From: Pseudocercospora fijiensis CIRAD86
Lineage: Eukaryota > Ascomycota > Dothideomycetes > Mycosphaerellales > Mycosphaerellaceae
Length of the DNA: 64,000 nucleotides
NCBI RefSeq assembly: GCF_000340215.1
Contig: NW_006921532.1
Span: 1,529,337-1,593,336 of the forward strand
Direction of reading: 5' to 3'
Shown here piece by piece: positions 32,144 through 43,995 of the stretch. Below the pieces are notes generated by a model. It did not search any database, was not told the DNA's origin, and saw only the letters and a list, made by a program, of their open reading frames with translations. The stretch's first letter is position 1; each line of letters opens with the position of its first letter. The translations under genes and the position numbers were made by a program.

Positions 32144-33095
32144 TCACCAAGCCCCCACAATCCCTGCAATGGGAATATCAATCCCCGTGGTATAACTCGC
32201 CTGGTCTGAAAGAAGATAGACATAAGCACCTCCCAACTCCTGCGGCAACGCAAGACGCGGCATGCCTCCGTAGTACTGCATTTTCAAATCCCAATCCGGA
32301 GCGCGTTCGACGTAGTATGTCATGGCGGTCTTGACGAAACCTGGGGAGATGCTGTTGACTCGGATCCCATGTTTCGCCCACTCCATGGCTAACGTGTGGG
32401 TCATGTTTCTGACGGCGGCTTTGGTGCCTCCGTATGGAGCTGAAGGCGCCGCTCGGTTCGGTCGGTAAGACGTCATGGATGCGGTGAAGACGATGGATCC
32501 TTTGATCCCAAGCTCAATAAACTTCCTCGCAGCAGCAGTCGCGCAGTTCCAGGAGCCGAATACATTGAGTTCAAACAGCTGCTTGACTTGCGCGAGACTG
32601 AAGTCCAGAGCGGGTTGGTGCTTGGTCATGCCGGCGTTTGCGATCATGCCGTGGATCGCACCTTCTGCTTCGACGATTTCGTCGATGGCTTTATGGACGC
32701 TGTCTTCGTTCGTCACGTCCATTTTCTTGTATTTGAATCGATCCGGGTGCTTTTTGGACAGAGTGGCGAAGTCTTCTGAGGGGTCCATTAGGTCGAGGGA
32801 ATATACCACTTTGGCACTGTTGGCGAGGCAGACTTCGGCGATCCCGAGACCGATGCCTAAGCATAGCAATGTCAGATGTGGTCTTGTTCTTTTTGATGTT
32901 CATGCTCAGCTGCTACACTGCTTGCTTACCTCTGTTCGCGCCAGTGATAGCGATGACTTTGTCCTTCAAGGAGATTTGCCAGTCGGCGTTTGGAGGTGGG
33001 AGAGTGGACAAATTGGGCATTGCCTCTTCTGCCATTGTGGGATCGTGACCGTTCGCCGTCGCCCCGCCGTTGTCGTAAGGTACTGCGTTAACCAT
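32144..33095 (-). CDS. Short-chain dehydrogenase, paralogue B
   Basis: Exons 33095..32930 and 32856..32144 (73-bp intron) give 292 residues. A 40-residue N-terminal extension (MVNAVPYDNGGATANG...) precedes the SDR core. Motifs: TGANRGIGLG (split by the intron after NRG), ANAGMTKH, FTASMTSYRP, YGGTK in place of the more usual YxASK, and IDIPIAGIVG at the end. It is the tandem paralogue of the SDR at 30304, but shares none of its intron positions. It likely has a related polyol/ketose oxidoreductase function in the same pathway. Confidence 0.87.
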
Positions 33096-33817
33096 TGTGA
33101 GAACAATTCGCTTTACAGAACCAAAAGGTAGTTTCGAGAGGAAGAAGAGCGGGTGGGAGCTGACTTACAATACGAAAGTGGAAGGAATCAACACTTATGT
33201 ATGTGTGTAATCAATCAGTGAGAAGGACCGAAATGTCCTTCACGTGTGGCTTGGCTAATGAATAATGGCAACGAGACGAAGGGATGTGAGTGTTGCTCCT
33301 GTCCTCGTAAGGCATGGATGGATGCACGCGTCCGTACTGCAAGCATGATGTGCAGTGACGTGGGGTCTCCCAAGGTGAGGTGGAAGCGGAGGAGTGAGTC
33401 CTCGTCTCCAGCATGTTTTCTCGTCTCGAGGTCGGCACTAGAGGATGTGGCCCATGCATGCATCTCTGGGAGAAATCTCGGCAGAGTCGGCACCAGAAAA
33501 TGGCTCTGGCTTTCTGGTCACAATCCTTGTCACCATGCCACCATGGGGTATGCCACGCCACGCGGAGACGCCAGAAGGCGGGTTCTTCTCAGTGGAGAGA
33601 ATGCGGCTGATCGCGTGTCAGTGAATGAAGAGAAGTCGTTAGAGCACTGCATTGGAGTTCCGGTTGCAGGAGCTGAATGCAAGTTGTATATGATCGTGAA
33701 CCTGATCCTCGACTCGATGACTATTGTGGCATCTCGTTTCCTCATTCCCTCAGCAATTATTATTAGGTTGCTCGAAGCCCGCCTCCCCTGTCCCAGACAG
33801 AGTTTTACAAGATCTCA
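33096..33817. promoter_or_regulatory. Divergent promoter, SDR B / MFS permease
   Basis: 722 bp between divergent starts. Presumed shared regulatory region. No gene recognised. Confidence 0.4.
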
Positions 33818-35298
33818 ATGAGCGTCAACGACACCGATTCGTCACAGCACCAGCCCACCATGTCGTCTTCATGGATAGATGACACGAAGAGGAACGATAT
33901 CGAGTTTGTCGAAGAAAGCAGCAGGGAAAATGAAGAGAAGGCCGCCGAGGAGAAGGCTCTGGTCAGGAAGATTGACCTTTATCTATTGCCCTGCATTTGG
34001 CTGATGTATCTCCTCTCATACATGGATGTAAGTGGGATTACTTGTGTTGCCGTATGGGGGCAGACCTGACGAAAACTGAACAGAGAACCAACATCGGAAA
34101 CGCCAAAGTAGCGGGAATGACCCATGATCTCGGCATGGACAGCAACGAATACTCTATCTCTTTGATTGCCTTCTTCGTCACCTACGTCCTTTTTGAGGTT
34201 CCATCGAATTTGATCCTGGCGAGGACCAAGCCGAGCATATATCTGCCAACGATCATGGCGCTTTGGGGCATCGTAACATGTTGCATGGCCAAAGTCGAGA
34301 CGTTCGGTCAGTTGGTTGCGCTACGTGTCGTTGTCGGAATGCTGGAATCTGGCTTTGCTCCCGGAGTCCTGCTTATCCTCTCATCGTGGTACAAGAAGGC
34401 TGAACAGTCCAAGCGCTTTGGCGTATACATATCAGCAGCAGTGCTAAGCGGAGCTTTCGGCGGTATCCTCGCTGGGGCCATCACCGGAAATCTAGAAGGA
34501 CACTACGGCATCCGCGGCTGGAGATGGCTCTTCATCGTTGAAGGAGCTGCTACCATCGGCTGGGCTTTCATCGCGGTCTTCTTGCTGCTCGACTTCCCGG
34601 CCAACACCAAGAAACTCTCTGCAAGAGAACGCGAACTCGCCGTTTCTCGTTTGCAAACCGACAATGTTACAAGCAGGACAGATGGTGGCGAGCGACTCTC
34701 TTCCATGCAAGCTTTAAAACAATCCCTCGGTTCATGGCGGGTTTGGCTTATGGTTGCAGGTTACATGGTAATCGTTGGATCTTCCACGCTCTCTTATTTC
34801 TACCCAACTCTCGTTGAAGGTCTGGGTTATACGTCGCACATGGCGCAGTACATGGTCGTACCCATCTACGGTGCTGCATTCGTTGCTGTGGGCTTAACTG
34901 CATACTTCTCGGACAAGTATCAGCACAACCGAGGAGCTATTATCGCTGTGTGGCTCTCAATATCCATGGTTTGCTCGATCGTCGTCTGTGCAGTCTACAA
35001 CTTCACGGCACGGTACGTGCTGTTGGTCTTTATGGCCATGGGTCTGTGGTCAACGAACGGCTGTGCTTTGAGCTACGCCTCTAGCACATTCGCGTCCATG
35101 CCACAAGAAACCAGAGCCGTTTCCTTGGCACTGGTCAACGCTCTTGGAAACTTGGCCCAGATATACGGTGCATATCTCTTTCCATCAAGCGATGCTCCAA
35201 AGTATCTTCTCGGATTCGGCGTGATCTCCGGGATGTGTGCCTTCGGAGTGGGAGTATATGCAGTCTCCCATGTTCTACTGAGGAAGTACATGAAGTAG
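33818..35298 (+). CDS. MFS permease, anion:cation symporter (Dal5/Tna1-like)
   Basis: Exons 33818..34027 and 34084..35298 (56-bp intron) give 474 residues. The acidic N-terminal tail leads into KIDLYLLPCIWLMYLLSYMD-R-TNIGNA, the signature of the fungal ACS family (allantoate, nicotinate, pantothenate permeases). RGWRWLFIVEG is also typical of the family. About twelve membrane segments. Substrates are usually organic anions, so in this block it may carry a sugar acid or other acidic intermediate. It is divergent from SDR paralogue B. Confidence 0.9.
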
Positions 35299-36040
35299 GC
35301 AGAGCCCGTAGCCAGGACGAGAGCTCGCAGGAAAGCTATAGAGTAGATCTTCAAGACGTTCTTCTCCATTCACTTTGTCTCAAGCCGGTGTTGGACTTCG
35401 CAGGTGTCTAGCCATCTTCGCTGGTTCAGTTGGCGGTATGTTTAGCCCACGAGGTACAACACATCTTCCGCTACGCCTTCGTGGACACACGCACACAATC
35501 TGCGATGCCTGGCGACTAGATCTGTGGTGTTTCGAGCGCATACTGCAAGGCGAATTGGTCCTCGAAGATTGATGAGTCTGCGGTTGCCGAGCAGTATCTC
35601 CGGCCGCAATCCATTCGTCTTCAGGATGAAGAAATCACATGTTCAATGCCGCATCATGAAAGTCGACAAGGAGAAGGAGAGTCCCAAGGCCAGAGATCAG
35701 ATCGAGACCTCTCCCCCATCGATCCGTCCCGAAAACTTGACTGCGTGGGATTGAGGCCAGGCAAGAGCATCGGAACAAATAGTGGCAGGCACTTGATACG
35801 GGGAAAGAGCGTTGGTTCCGATCTTGCAGAAGAGCATTCTTCGTGGAAATCCAGTTCTTGTGCATCGAACTGCCATCCACTACATGTATTTCATATCACA
35901 CCGGTTCCACCCAAAGAATATTCTAGTGCCAAGCCGGAACAAAGCCGCAAGCGAGCTGCTCGTTTCCACTTCGCGAATGCTCTTCTGCCACTCTCACCTT
36001 CAGCGCGTGCATCAGTCGCACGCTTCGTCCGCATCAGTTT
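35299..36040. other. Intergenic, no feature seen
   Basis: 742 bp between plus-strand genes. Open frames here lack recognisable domains. It must contain the promoter of the DUF2293 gene. Confidence 0.45.
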
Positions 36041-36532
36041 ATGCCGGCGCCAAAGTCCCAAGATGACCTTTCGAAACTCAGCCCAGAGGAGCAACGCGCG
36101 CGCAAACGCGAATGGAACCGGGGTCCTCTGACCGACCTTTTCCCTCGCATTCCCAACGTGCCTCTCGAACGCCTCCTGGACATCATCATCGACAAAGGCT
36201 TCACATACAATTTGTCCCTCTCGAAAATCTGGAATTCCAAACGCTACACTAGTATTGTCGTAGCACACGTCCGCCATGTCTACTCGGATTATGATCGATT
36301 GCTTCGGGAGAAAGTCGAGAGGTTCGAGGCGCGGAAGCAGAGTGGCCCTCAGGTTTGGAAGGTTCTCCGCGACTGGTGTCCATGGGATACGGAGAACGAG
36401 GTCTTGCAGAGGTGCTTTGAAGCTACACTGCTGAGACCCGAGGAGCGCGACCCGAGCTGGGATCCTATGGACATTGACGAGGATGATATGTCAGATGTTG
36501 ATGTCGTCGATGATCCGATGGATCTCGATTGA
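36041..36532 (+). CDS. DUF2293-domain protein
   Basis: An intronless frame of 163 residues. The central segment (SKIWNSKRYTSIVVAHVRHV, then DYDRLLRE and VWKVLRDWCPWD) is characteristic of the fungal DUF2293 family. The C-terminus is strongly acidic (DIDEDDMSDVDVVDDPMDLD). Function is unknown in the family. It is convergent with the PAF-acetylhydrolase-like gene, 170 bp apart. Confidence 0.85.
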   Translation: MPAPKSQDDLSKLSPEEQRARKREWNRGPLTDLFPRIPNVPLERLLDIIIDKGFTYNLSLSKIWNSKRYTSIVVAHVRHVYSDYDRLLREKVERFEARKQSGPQVWKVLRDWCPWDTENEVLQRCFEATLLRPEERDPSWDPMDIDEDDMSDVDVVDDPMDLD

Positions 36533-36702
36533 AGGGCTTCGGGCACAGATCCGGCACCCTTGTGCCATGGAAGATGGAAGGCATCGCTTGAGGGTCGCTT
36601 GTGGTCGCCTCTGCAGTCGAGTGCTTAGTGTAACGCAGACCACTGCTGTTGGATGGTGGAGCGTCTGTTGCTCTCCGCCACCACGCGCTGCGCCGACCCC
36701 TC

Positions 36703-38759
36703 TCAAGTCACCGGGCTCAGATTTGATTGCACAAAAGCAGGCTCGCCGCCGTCTGGCGGTTCCTGCGGTCGCACGCTATCGCCCTCTGCGGAGAACTCTC
36801 TCGTCTTCTGTGGTTCCACATCCGACTCCGAGCGACCTGTTGTTCTCCGAAGATAGTCCTCGACAATTGCTTTGCTGGGCTTGCAGTGCAGCCATATTTC
36901 ATCACCCAACTGTGGTGAACGACCATGTCTCTTAGCCTCCTTGCGTTTCAGCGCTCGAAACAGCTTCGGAGAAATCCTGTACACCCATTCGTGGCGGATC
37001 TTCAAGCGCGCAGCAATGTACTTCTCCTTTGGCCTATGCATTTCAATGGTTGGGATCTTCTCTAGCGGGCTGAGCTCAGCTTCGAGTAGACTCTCATTTT
37101 TGTATGCTCGATTCACAATGGCCAGATCCTCGGGTAGTGTTTGGTCCAGGAACTCTAGAGAAGCATTGATATTGAGATCTAGAGCTCTTCGTGGATTGGC
37201 TACCATTTTTAAGAAGATGCTTGAGATATGCGGGTACAGCAGGGAAAAGTCAGATTGAGAGATGTGGACAGTCCCTCGAATCGTCATTAGCCATGCAGGT
37301 GATGCAAACGGCTCGCTTTGAGCTTCTTTCACCAAGGATTCAACAAGCTGGAAATTCGAGGGCCAGTAGGTGAAGGCCTCGCTGTTGATAGCAATGATAG
37401 GCGCATGAATTCGATGCTCAGGCTCATTGTCATTGGGCGGCTTGGTTCCGGCACCCCAGATATCACTATAGGTGAAGGGCAAAAGGGTCAGCGTGTATCT
37501 CAGAAGAATAGTTCTCGCGCTCCGAAAGCAAAGGCCGAAAGCAACCCCACCTGCAGTCACTCGGCGAAATCGTGCCTGTGCGATCTTCGATATACTTACT
37601 AGATGATGCCTTGCGAGACATAGTCGAATCGATCGTTTCGTCGAAGAATCTCGGTGGCTGTTGCAGCGCCAAAGCTATGGCCGCATATCGTTACGTGATC
37701 CGTTCGCACACGGCCTTTCCAGCTGGACCAGTCAATGCTTTCTAGGCCATGCCGACTTGAACCGATGTAGCCTTTCTTTCGCAAATTGCGATCCGCGATC
37801 ATTTTGCCGTTACCAATTACCAGCTCACTCATCACACTATATGCTTCCTCTAACTCAGCCATGCGAAGGTCGATTTGGGCTTTGCGAAGCTCAGTGTCTA
37901 CACCTTTGTCATTGTTTGGAGAGGTATCCATAGGGTTGTCTTTCGGAAAGATGTAATTCACGATGCCGTAGCCTTGCTTCTTCTCCCGTTGATGATGGTC
38001 AACTCCGCCGCGTCTCTCCAGATCTGTAGCAGTGCCTTCGCCGTGCTTGGCATGGTTGATGTAAGTACGAGGACCGCTTCCATCGCGATGCTCTACGGCA
38101 ACCACAACGAAGCCATAGCTAGCGAACTCACCGCACACCGACGAGTACATCGTTCGAGTCCCTCCGAGACCATGACTGAAAAGTATCAAAGGGAAAGATG
38201 GGGTATCTGGGGCTCCGGGCGGCGCAGGTCCATATTCGCGTTTGGCTTTCAGACCCTCTGTCTTAGTATCTGCCGGAGGAGTCCAGTAGTGGGCGAGAGG
38301 CGCATTGCGAAATGCCGGAAGCTTTGTGAACATAGTCGTACAAAAGATGGGAATACCAAGAAGCCCAATCCCTGCAAACCGGCCATATCCTTCGGCGATG
38401 CCTAATCGTGGTCTTCCAAGCCAGAGTTCCCTTGAGAACCGCGACCCTCGCTTTGGAAGCTTGTCCTCTTGATCGGTTGATGCCGGATAGTAGATAGTCA
38501 TTAAGACAGTCTCCAGCTGCAATATATGTCGTTTATTGCGCGTGATGTGGCTGAAAGTCTGTGGTGCAGAGGCAGGCACCTCGATTTCCATCGTTCCAAC
38601 GGGATATGGACCAGTGTATGTTGGCAGCGCTTTCGCTGGTATATAGGCCTCGTCTCGCCATCCTCTCGGGGCATGTCGTCTTGGCTTAGGCTTTTTGGCA
38701 TGCGGGATTTGGCTGGTGGTCTCTCCGCCGAGCTTAGGATGGTCTGTTGGAAGCCGCAT
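36703..38759 (-). CDS. PAF acetylhydrolase-like serine lipase
   Basis: Exons 38759..37600 and 37465..36703, with a 134-bp intron (GTAAGT...CTATAG), give 640 residues. The join QGII-YDIWGAG restores a conserved strand. Family features: oxyanion segment FSHGLGGTRTMYSS, nucleophile elbow GHSFGA (Ser about 362), and a downstream GTVHISQSDF supplying the catalytic His. It hydrolyses short or oxidised sn-2 acyl chains of phospholipids in characterised relatives. It is longer than animal enzymes because of a C-terminal extension of about 120 residues with many charged residues. An N-terminal secretion signal is not evident, so an intracellular site is likely. Confidence 0.87.
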
Positions 38760-39351
38760 TGTGTCTGAATGAACGATACCAGTGATCGCTTCACAAAGAG
38801 TATCCTGTAGTCTTTAGCTTGGTTGTTGTAGCAGAGCAGAGAGAAGAATTGACGAAGTTACTATCTCTCGGCACTGCAGCGAAAGCCCCCAAACAGTGCC
38901 ATACTACTCATGCTAAGGAGGAGATGAAGGCGATAGCGGCACCCGAAGCATCGCTGCCAATAGTCTAGGTGATGTCGAACTCGCGAGCGGCAGCTTCGGA
39001 TACAGGCAGTTCTGGTCTGCTACGACGCGTTCGTGGCGTAGGAGCAAAATGTGACGTCGTTGGCTGCTGCGGTGCATTTGAGTTCCCATGCAAGACGAAA
39101 CGCAACACGTCGATGCGGTCGTCGTGAACACCACCAAGCTAGTTCACGAGAAATGAGAGTAGTTTCTTCGATGCGAATGTAACAGAACACTCGCCAAGCG
39201 ATCTTTGGAAGTGTACACCAGCAGAGTCGTACCGTGCTCGGTTATACGCCGTAGTCGCTATCACTTGCAGCCTCGACTTGAACTGCGACATCAACCTCAC
39301 ATAGCCGACAACACCTCGAAGTTACCGCCGTTCGCAGGCGCAGTACGAATC
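38760..39351. promoter_or_regulatory. Divergent promoter, lipase / CUS2
   Basis: 592 bp between divergent starts. No gene or repeat recognised. Confidence 0.4.
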
Positions 39352-40836
39352 ATGGCTCAACGCGCACCATTTCCAAGCAACCCTGAGGACTTCGACGCCG
39401 ACAATCGCATCGCATTCTCCAAGGAGACCAAGTCATATTTGCTCGAAGATGAGAATGGCGAAGAGTGGGAGTGGCTTCCAGGCCCGGCGAAGTGGTCTAA
39501 GACGGTACGCACATCCAGATGACTGTCCTTCCATTAGACAGGCACTGGCCTGCGCCTTACCATTACCACCAAGTCCACGACTGGTTGCAGATCCTAACAT
39601 GATGCCCGGCGCACTAGATGGACGAAGCTCTTATGAAGCAACAGCAAGAGATATACAAGGTCGCTGGAGTCGACGACGATGCACCAGCATTTGATCCGGT
39701 CAAGAAACGCAAGGCTGCCCAGCAGGATGATGTGAGTTTGCGATCGTCATATTCACAGCTCGAGAGAGCACGGTACAGCTAACGCGTGATAGCTGGACTC
39801 GAATAAGAAGGCCAAAGCCAACACTGGAGCCACCGCCACTGCCACTGCCAAAGCCATTGCCGCCCCGCCTGCCAACAAGCCACGCCAAAGCACCGCTGTT
39901 TTCGTTTCTGGTTTACCGCTTGATGTTGACACTGAAGAAGTTAGAGAAGTCTTTAGCAAGTACGGCATCATCGCGGAGAGCGCAGAGGACAACGAGAAGC
40001 GTGTAAAGCTGTATAACGACGCCAATGGCAACTTCAAGGGCGAAGCCTTGATAAGTAAGTCTGCCTTGATAGAGAAATGTGCTAAGATGAGGTACTGATC
40101 GCTTACAGTCTTCTATCGTCCGGAGTCTGTCAGACAGGCTGTCATGCTCGCTGACGGAATGTTGTGGCCGCGCGACTTCGGTCAGCCGACCAGCACTATC
40201 AGTGTGATCGAGGCAGATTCGACCTACAAGAAATCAAATGACGACACAGTCGCACCCGAGCGTGGCCCTTCTAAGGCTAGGCCATCGAAAGCCAAGTTGA
40301 AGCGCAAAGCCGAAGAAATGAATCAGTATGCTATCTTGCACTTATAAGCATTTTCGGGAGGGCTGACTCGGTACAGACGCCTCGGCGAGTGGTCTGACGA
40401 TGACATCTCAACCATGCCACAAACCTCCTCTCGTTACGATAAGGTAGTCGTAGTCAAGAACGCCTTCAAGCTCGAGGAGTTCGAGAACCAGAAGCCGGAT
40501 GAAGATGTGCGCCAGGATATCTATGACGACATGTTTGAAGAGGGCGGAAAATACGGCACAGTCAAACACATCGAGATCTTCGACCTCGAAGAAGAAGGTG
40601 TCGTAACTATTCGTTTTCAAACCGCCGAAGCTGCGAGCGCGTTCGCCAGGGCAATCGACGGCCGGAGGTTTGGTAGCCCCATGCAGATCCAAGCGTCAAT
40701 CTCAACCGGTGACGAGCGTTTCAAGAAGAATCGGAAGACTGCCGAGCAGAAGGAAGCAGAAGAGGCGAGACGACTGGAACAGTACAGCAAGGACATCGAA
40801 GGTGGTGCTTTTGTCAATGGAGATGGAAAGGCTTGA
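39352..40836 (+). CDS. CUS2: TatSF1/Cus2-like U2 snRNP splicing factor
   Basis: Five exons, 39352..39504, 39618..39731, 39793..40054, 40109..40325 and 40377..40836, give 401 residues. Introns are 113, 61, 54 and 51 bp. The N-terminus has EEWEWLPGPAKW and the ALMKQQQEIYKVAGVD helix typical of the family. RRM1 begins at TAVFVSGLPL (about 123). RRM2 begins at KVVVVKNAF (about 271) and is of the UHM type, shown by its Arg-x-Phe in DGRRFG (about 343). In yeast, Cus2 binds U2 snRNA/SF3b during prespliceosome assembly. Nuclear. Confidence 0.9.
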
Positions 40837-41449
40837 AGAGCGCCCCTTCACACACCAATGGCAAGGACTGTAACTGCTTGAGCATACTGCTCTCTTCCGT
40901 CGCTACGCCGATGCCGTGTTTGCACATGGCTGTAGATGAAGACTGATCGAGGAATGCGTTGAGGATAGGCTACGATCTGAAAATGGGTCAGGATCGGACA
41001 GGACTGTACACTGGATAAGCCATCTGCATTCCAATGAACCACAATTACCATGCAAAAAAGTTCTAGCAACTGGGTATCGAGAGTTTCCTGGCCATCACAG
41101 CCCAGGCGAGTTGAGCATATGTACCTATACCTATAGCTGTACCGCAAGATTCCAGGGACAAAAGCTAGTCTTCGTGAACTTTTCAACAAATCGCCATTTC
41201 TCGAAAGTGATGATTCTCTGCTTGAGCACCATATGGCGATCAAGTCCAGCAGCAGAATGGACCATTTCCGCTAATACATCGGAAGGACCTGCCCAGAAGA
41301 GATCCGAATCCCGATGCGGCATTGGTTATGTAACGGGAAAGGGCGCGACCGTATCTTGATGACCTGGCAATGATACCAAAATCGTGTATATCAGTGTCAC
41401 TGCATGGCTTCGACAATCGACATACATGTGATTTCTCTCCATTGTAACC
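40837..41449. other. Intergenic, no feature seen
   Basis: 613 bp between plus-strand genes. Presumed terminator of CUS2 and promoter of the ureohydrolase. Confidence 0.45.
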
Positions 41450-42786
41450 ATGACACTGCCCATGCTCCTCATGGCCGCGGCCGCTATGGCCAGGGAAATC
41501 ATCTTCCCGCCAGTGATGCCGGACGTGGCTCAGAGTCCATTGGGGGCCATGGATTTAGACTCTGATGTTGCACCTGGACTTAGTATGGACATCTCGAGGG
41601 CGAAATTTGCGGGTTTGACGACTTACGCCAACTTACCATACGTACATTGTTTGGCTGCCGAGGGAGAAGAGGTTGAGCCTTACGATATTGCGATTCTTGG
41701 GGCACCATTCGATACTGTGAGACTTTTCCAAACAAAGACCGTGTTGTGAGATCTTGGACTTACGACTAAGATAGGGAGTTACAGCGCGACCTGGGGCTAG
41801 GTTTGGACCCCTTGGTGTGCAGTACCATAGCTTGCATTCGTTCGCAACAAATACTGACTGACATTTAGGTATCCGCGAAGGATCTCGTCGAATCTCTCCA
41901 GAATTTGCGTTCAGTGTCTACACAGGCAAGAACTCGTTCCAACAAGGTCTGAAAATTGTGGATTGCGGCGATGCGCCGCTCACGGTTCTCGACAACACTA
42001 TCGCGCTGAAGCAGCTTGGAAAGGCACACAAGATCATCTCAGCACGGAGCGCCAACTCAACCTACTTTTCCGTACCAAGAATCATCACTCTGGGAGGGGA
42101 TCATACGACCACGCTGCCGGCCTTGAGGTCCACAGTCGATCATTGGGGACCTGTCTCGGTCATTCATTTCGATAGTCATCTGGATACCTGGGATCCTGAT
42201 ATTCTTGGAGGCGGCCTTTCACACTACGCCGGTGTGAACCATGGCACGTTTCTGCACATAGCTCACGAAGAAGGCCTGATCAAGAACACCTCTATTCATG
42301 CTGGAATTCGAGCTCCAGTCTCCAATCCCAAGTACGATCTCGCGAATGATAAAGCTTGTGGATTCCACATTCTTCGAGCTCGAGATTTGGACCGCATTGG
42401 CACGGAAGGTATCATCCAGAGATTGAAAGAACGGACGAAGGGCACGAAGGTGTACATCTCTGTGGATATCGATGTTTTAGATCCCGCTTACGCTCCTGCT
42501 ACCGGCACTGCTGAGGTCGGAGGTTGGACTACGAGAGAACTCTTGACGATTCTAGATGGTCTGAGCGGTATGCACGTCATCGGGGCAGATGTCGTTGAGG
42601 TTGCACCAGTATGTCGTTCTGATACTCGCTTAGTACCTGGCGATGCAATGCTTGCTGACTTCCATGAACCAGATCTACGACAACCCTGGCGAGACGACAA
42701 CTCTTGCTGCTGCCGAGGTCGTGCATTCTTTGATTCGGTTGTTGGTTGATGACACGCCTGTGAAACCAAAGAAGACAGCGGAGTAG
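41450..42786 (+). CDS. Agmatinase/guanidinobutyrase-family ureohydrolase
   Basis: Four exons, 41450..41716, 41775..41814, 41869..42608 and 42673..42786, give 386 residues. Introns are 58, 54 and 64 bp, and the 40-bp exon 2 supplies the ARPGARFGPLG substrate loop. The two-manganese ligands are in GGDHTT, HFDSHLDTWD and SVDIDVLDP. It hydrolyses a guanidino compound (agmatine, 4-guanidinobutyrate) to urea and an amine. The first 14 residues (MTLPMLLMAAAAMA) are hydrophobic and could be a short signal peptide, as in some fungal members of this family, so secretion is possible. Arginase itself is less likely because of the overall pattern. Confidence 0.9.
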
Positions 42787-43092
42787 TGGGTGTGGGGAGT
42801 AGACATGACGAGAGTGTCGATCTCGTGTCGCATAAGTATAGGCGTGCATGGTATTTGCAGATGTCTTCCCATATTTGTGATGAACTCTACAGAATAAGAA
42901 AGCGTCTGTCATTACTCATTAGGTCGTGCATGCCATGCATTCAGATTTAGACTTTCGGCTAAATTTAGTCCTCGTGCCATGTCGCCGAACTGCCGATGAC
43001 CCGATCAACCTCATCAAATCATTGCCTATCCAGTACATCTCCCCCAAATACACCATAAGTCACTCAATGCACTTCGTTGTGATATCAACAAC
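42787..43092. other. Short intergenic
   Basis: About 306 bp. Promoter of the Dap1-like gene presumed. Confidence 0.4.
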
Positions 43093-43646
43093 ATGCCTGG
43101 ATTCGAGCCCAAGACACCGGTCACCCTTGACCCTCCAAAAGACGACATCATCAGCCTCGACCACCTTTCAAAATGTGACGGTAAGTGCACGGCTCGTTGA
43201 GTGTTGAGTGGACCTTTGTGCTCATTCATCGTCGCACAGGAACACACGAGGGCTACCCTACATATGTGGCCATCAAAGTACGTCTCCAAACATTGACTGC
43301 CAAAGGTCGATGAGATTCTGATCAGACTTTCAACCATCAGGGCACGGTCTTCGACGTGACCGGTAACAAGGCTTATGGTCCGGAGGGATCTTACAAAGGT
43401 GATTTGCGCAACGTACAGCAGTATAGATGTAAATTTATTGACATGTATCTCGTAGTTTTCGCTGGCAAGGACGCTTCTCGCGCTCTGGCACAATCTTCGC
43501 TGAAAGCCGAAGAGGCAAGACCAGATTGGTATGACCTTTCGGATGAACACAAGAAGGTGCTCAATGATTGGTACACGTTCTTCAGCAAACGTTACAACAT
43601 CAAGGGCAAAGTTGAAGGAGCAACGAATACGGGTGAAGGTCAATAG
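43093..43646 (+). CDS. Dap1/MAPR-like cytochrome b5-fold heme protein
   Basis: Four exons, 43093..43180, 43240..43277, 43341..43398 and 43456..43646, give 124 residues. Introns are 59, 63 and 57 bp. The spliced protein shows the membrane-associated progesterone receptor signature: [35 protein letters not shown]. Members of this family bind heme through tyrosine and support P450 enzymes of sterol synthesis. It lacks an obvious membrane anchor, so it resembles the short soluble fungal members. ATG 43093 opens MPGFEPKTPVTLDPP. Confidence 0.86.
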
Positions 43647-43995
43647 TCTCTCATGATGTTCCTTCGCTTTCACGGTTTATAAGATGTCCTGACATTTTTT
43701 GGGAGACCAGATTCTAGCAGACTTTAGGACGATATGATCTCGAAGCAGCAAGAAGTACAATTTTCATTCATTTATTTTCTCTCTCATGTTTCACGCAAAC
43801 AGTGATCGCGTTACATTGCAAACAAAAAAGCACTCAGTTGGGTATGTCCATCCAATCAAGAGATCAAGAACTCCAACAAGCCCAAATTTTCATCAAAACG
43901 CTAAACCGAAAACCCAACTCCCATTATTCATTCACTCTCGAACGACACATTTTTCCCGGGGGAAAGCCATTTGTAAGCACCTCGGGACGTCGTGA
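43647..43995. other. Intergenic between convergent genes
   Basis: 349 bp, A/T-rich 3' flanks. Nothing else recognised. Confidence 0.45.

Noticed and set aside
38145..38165. tRNA B-box-like GTTCGAGTCCC
   Set aside because: Lies inside the lipase coding sequence, in antisense, with no cloverleaf.
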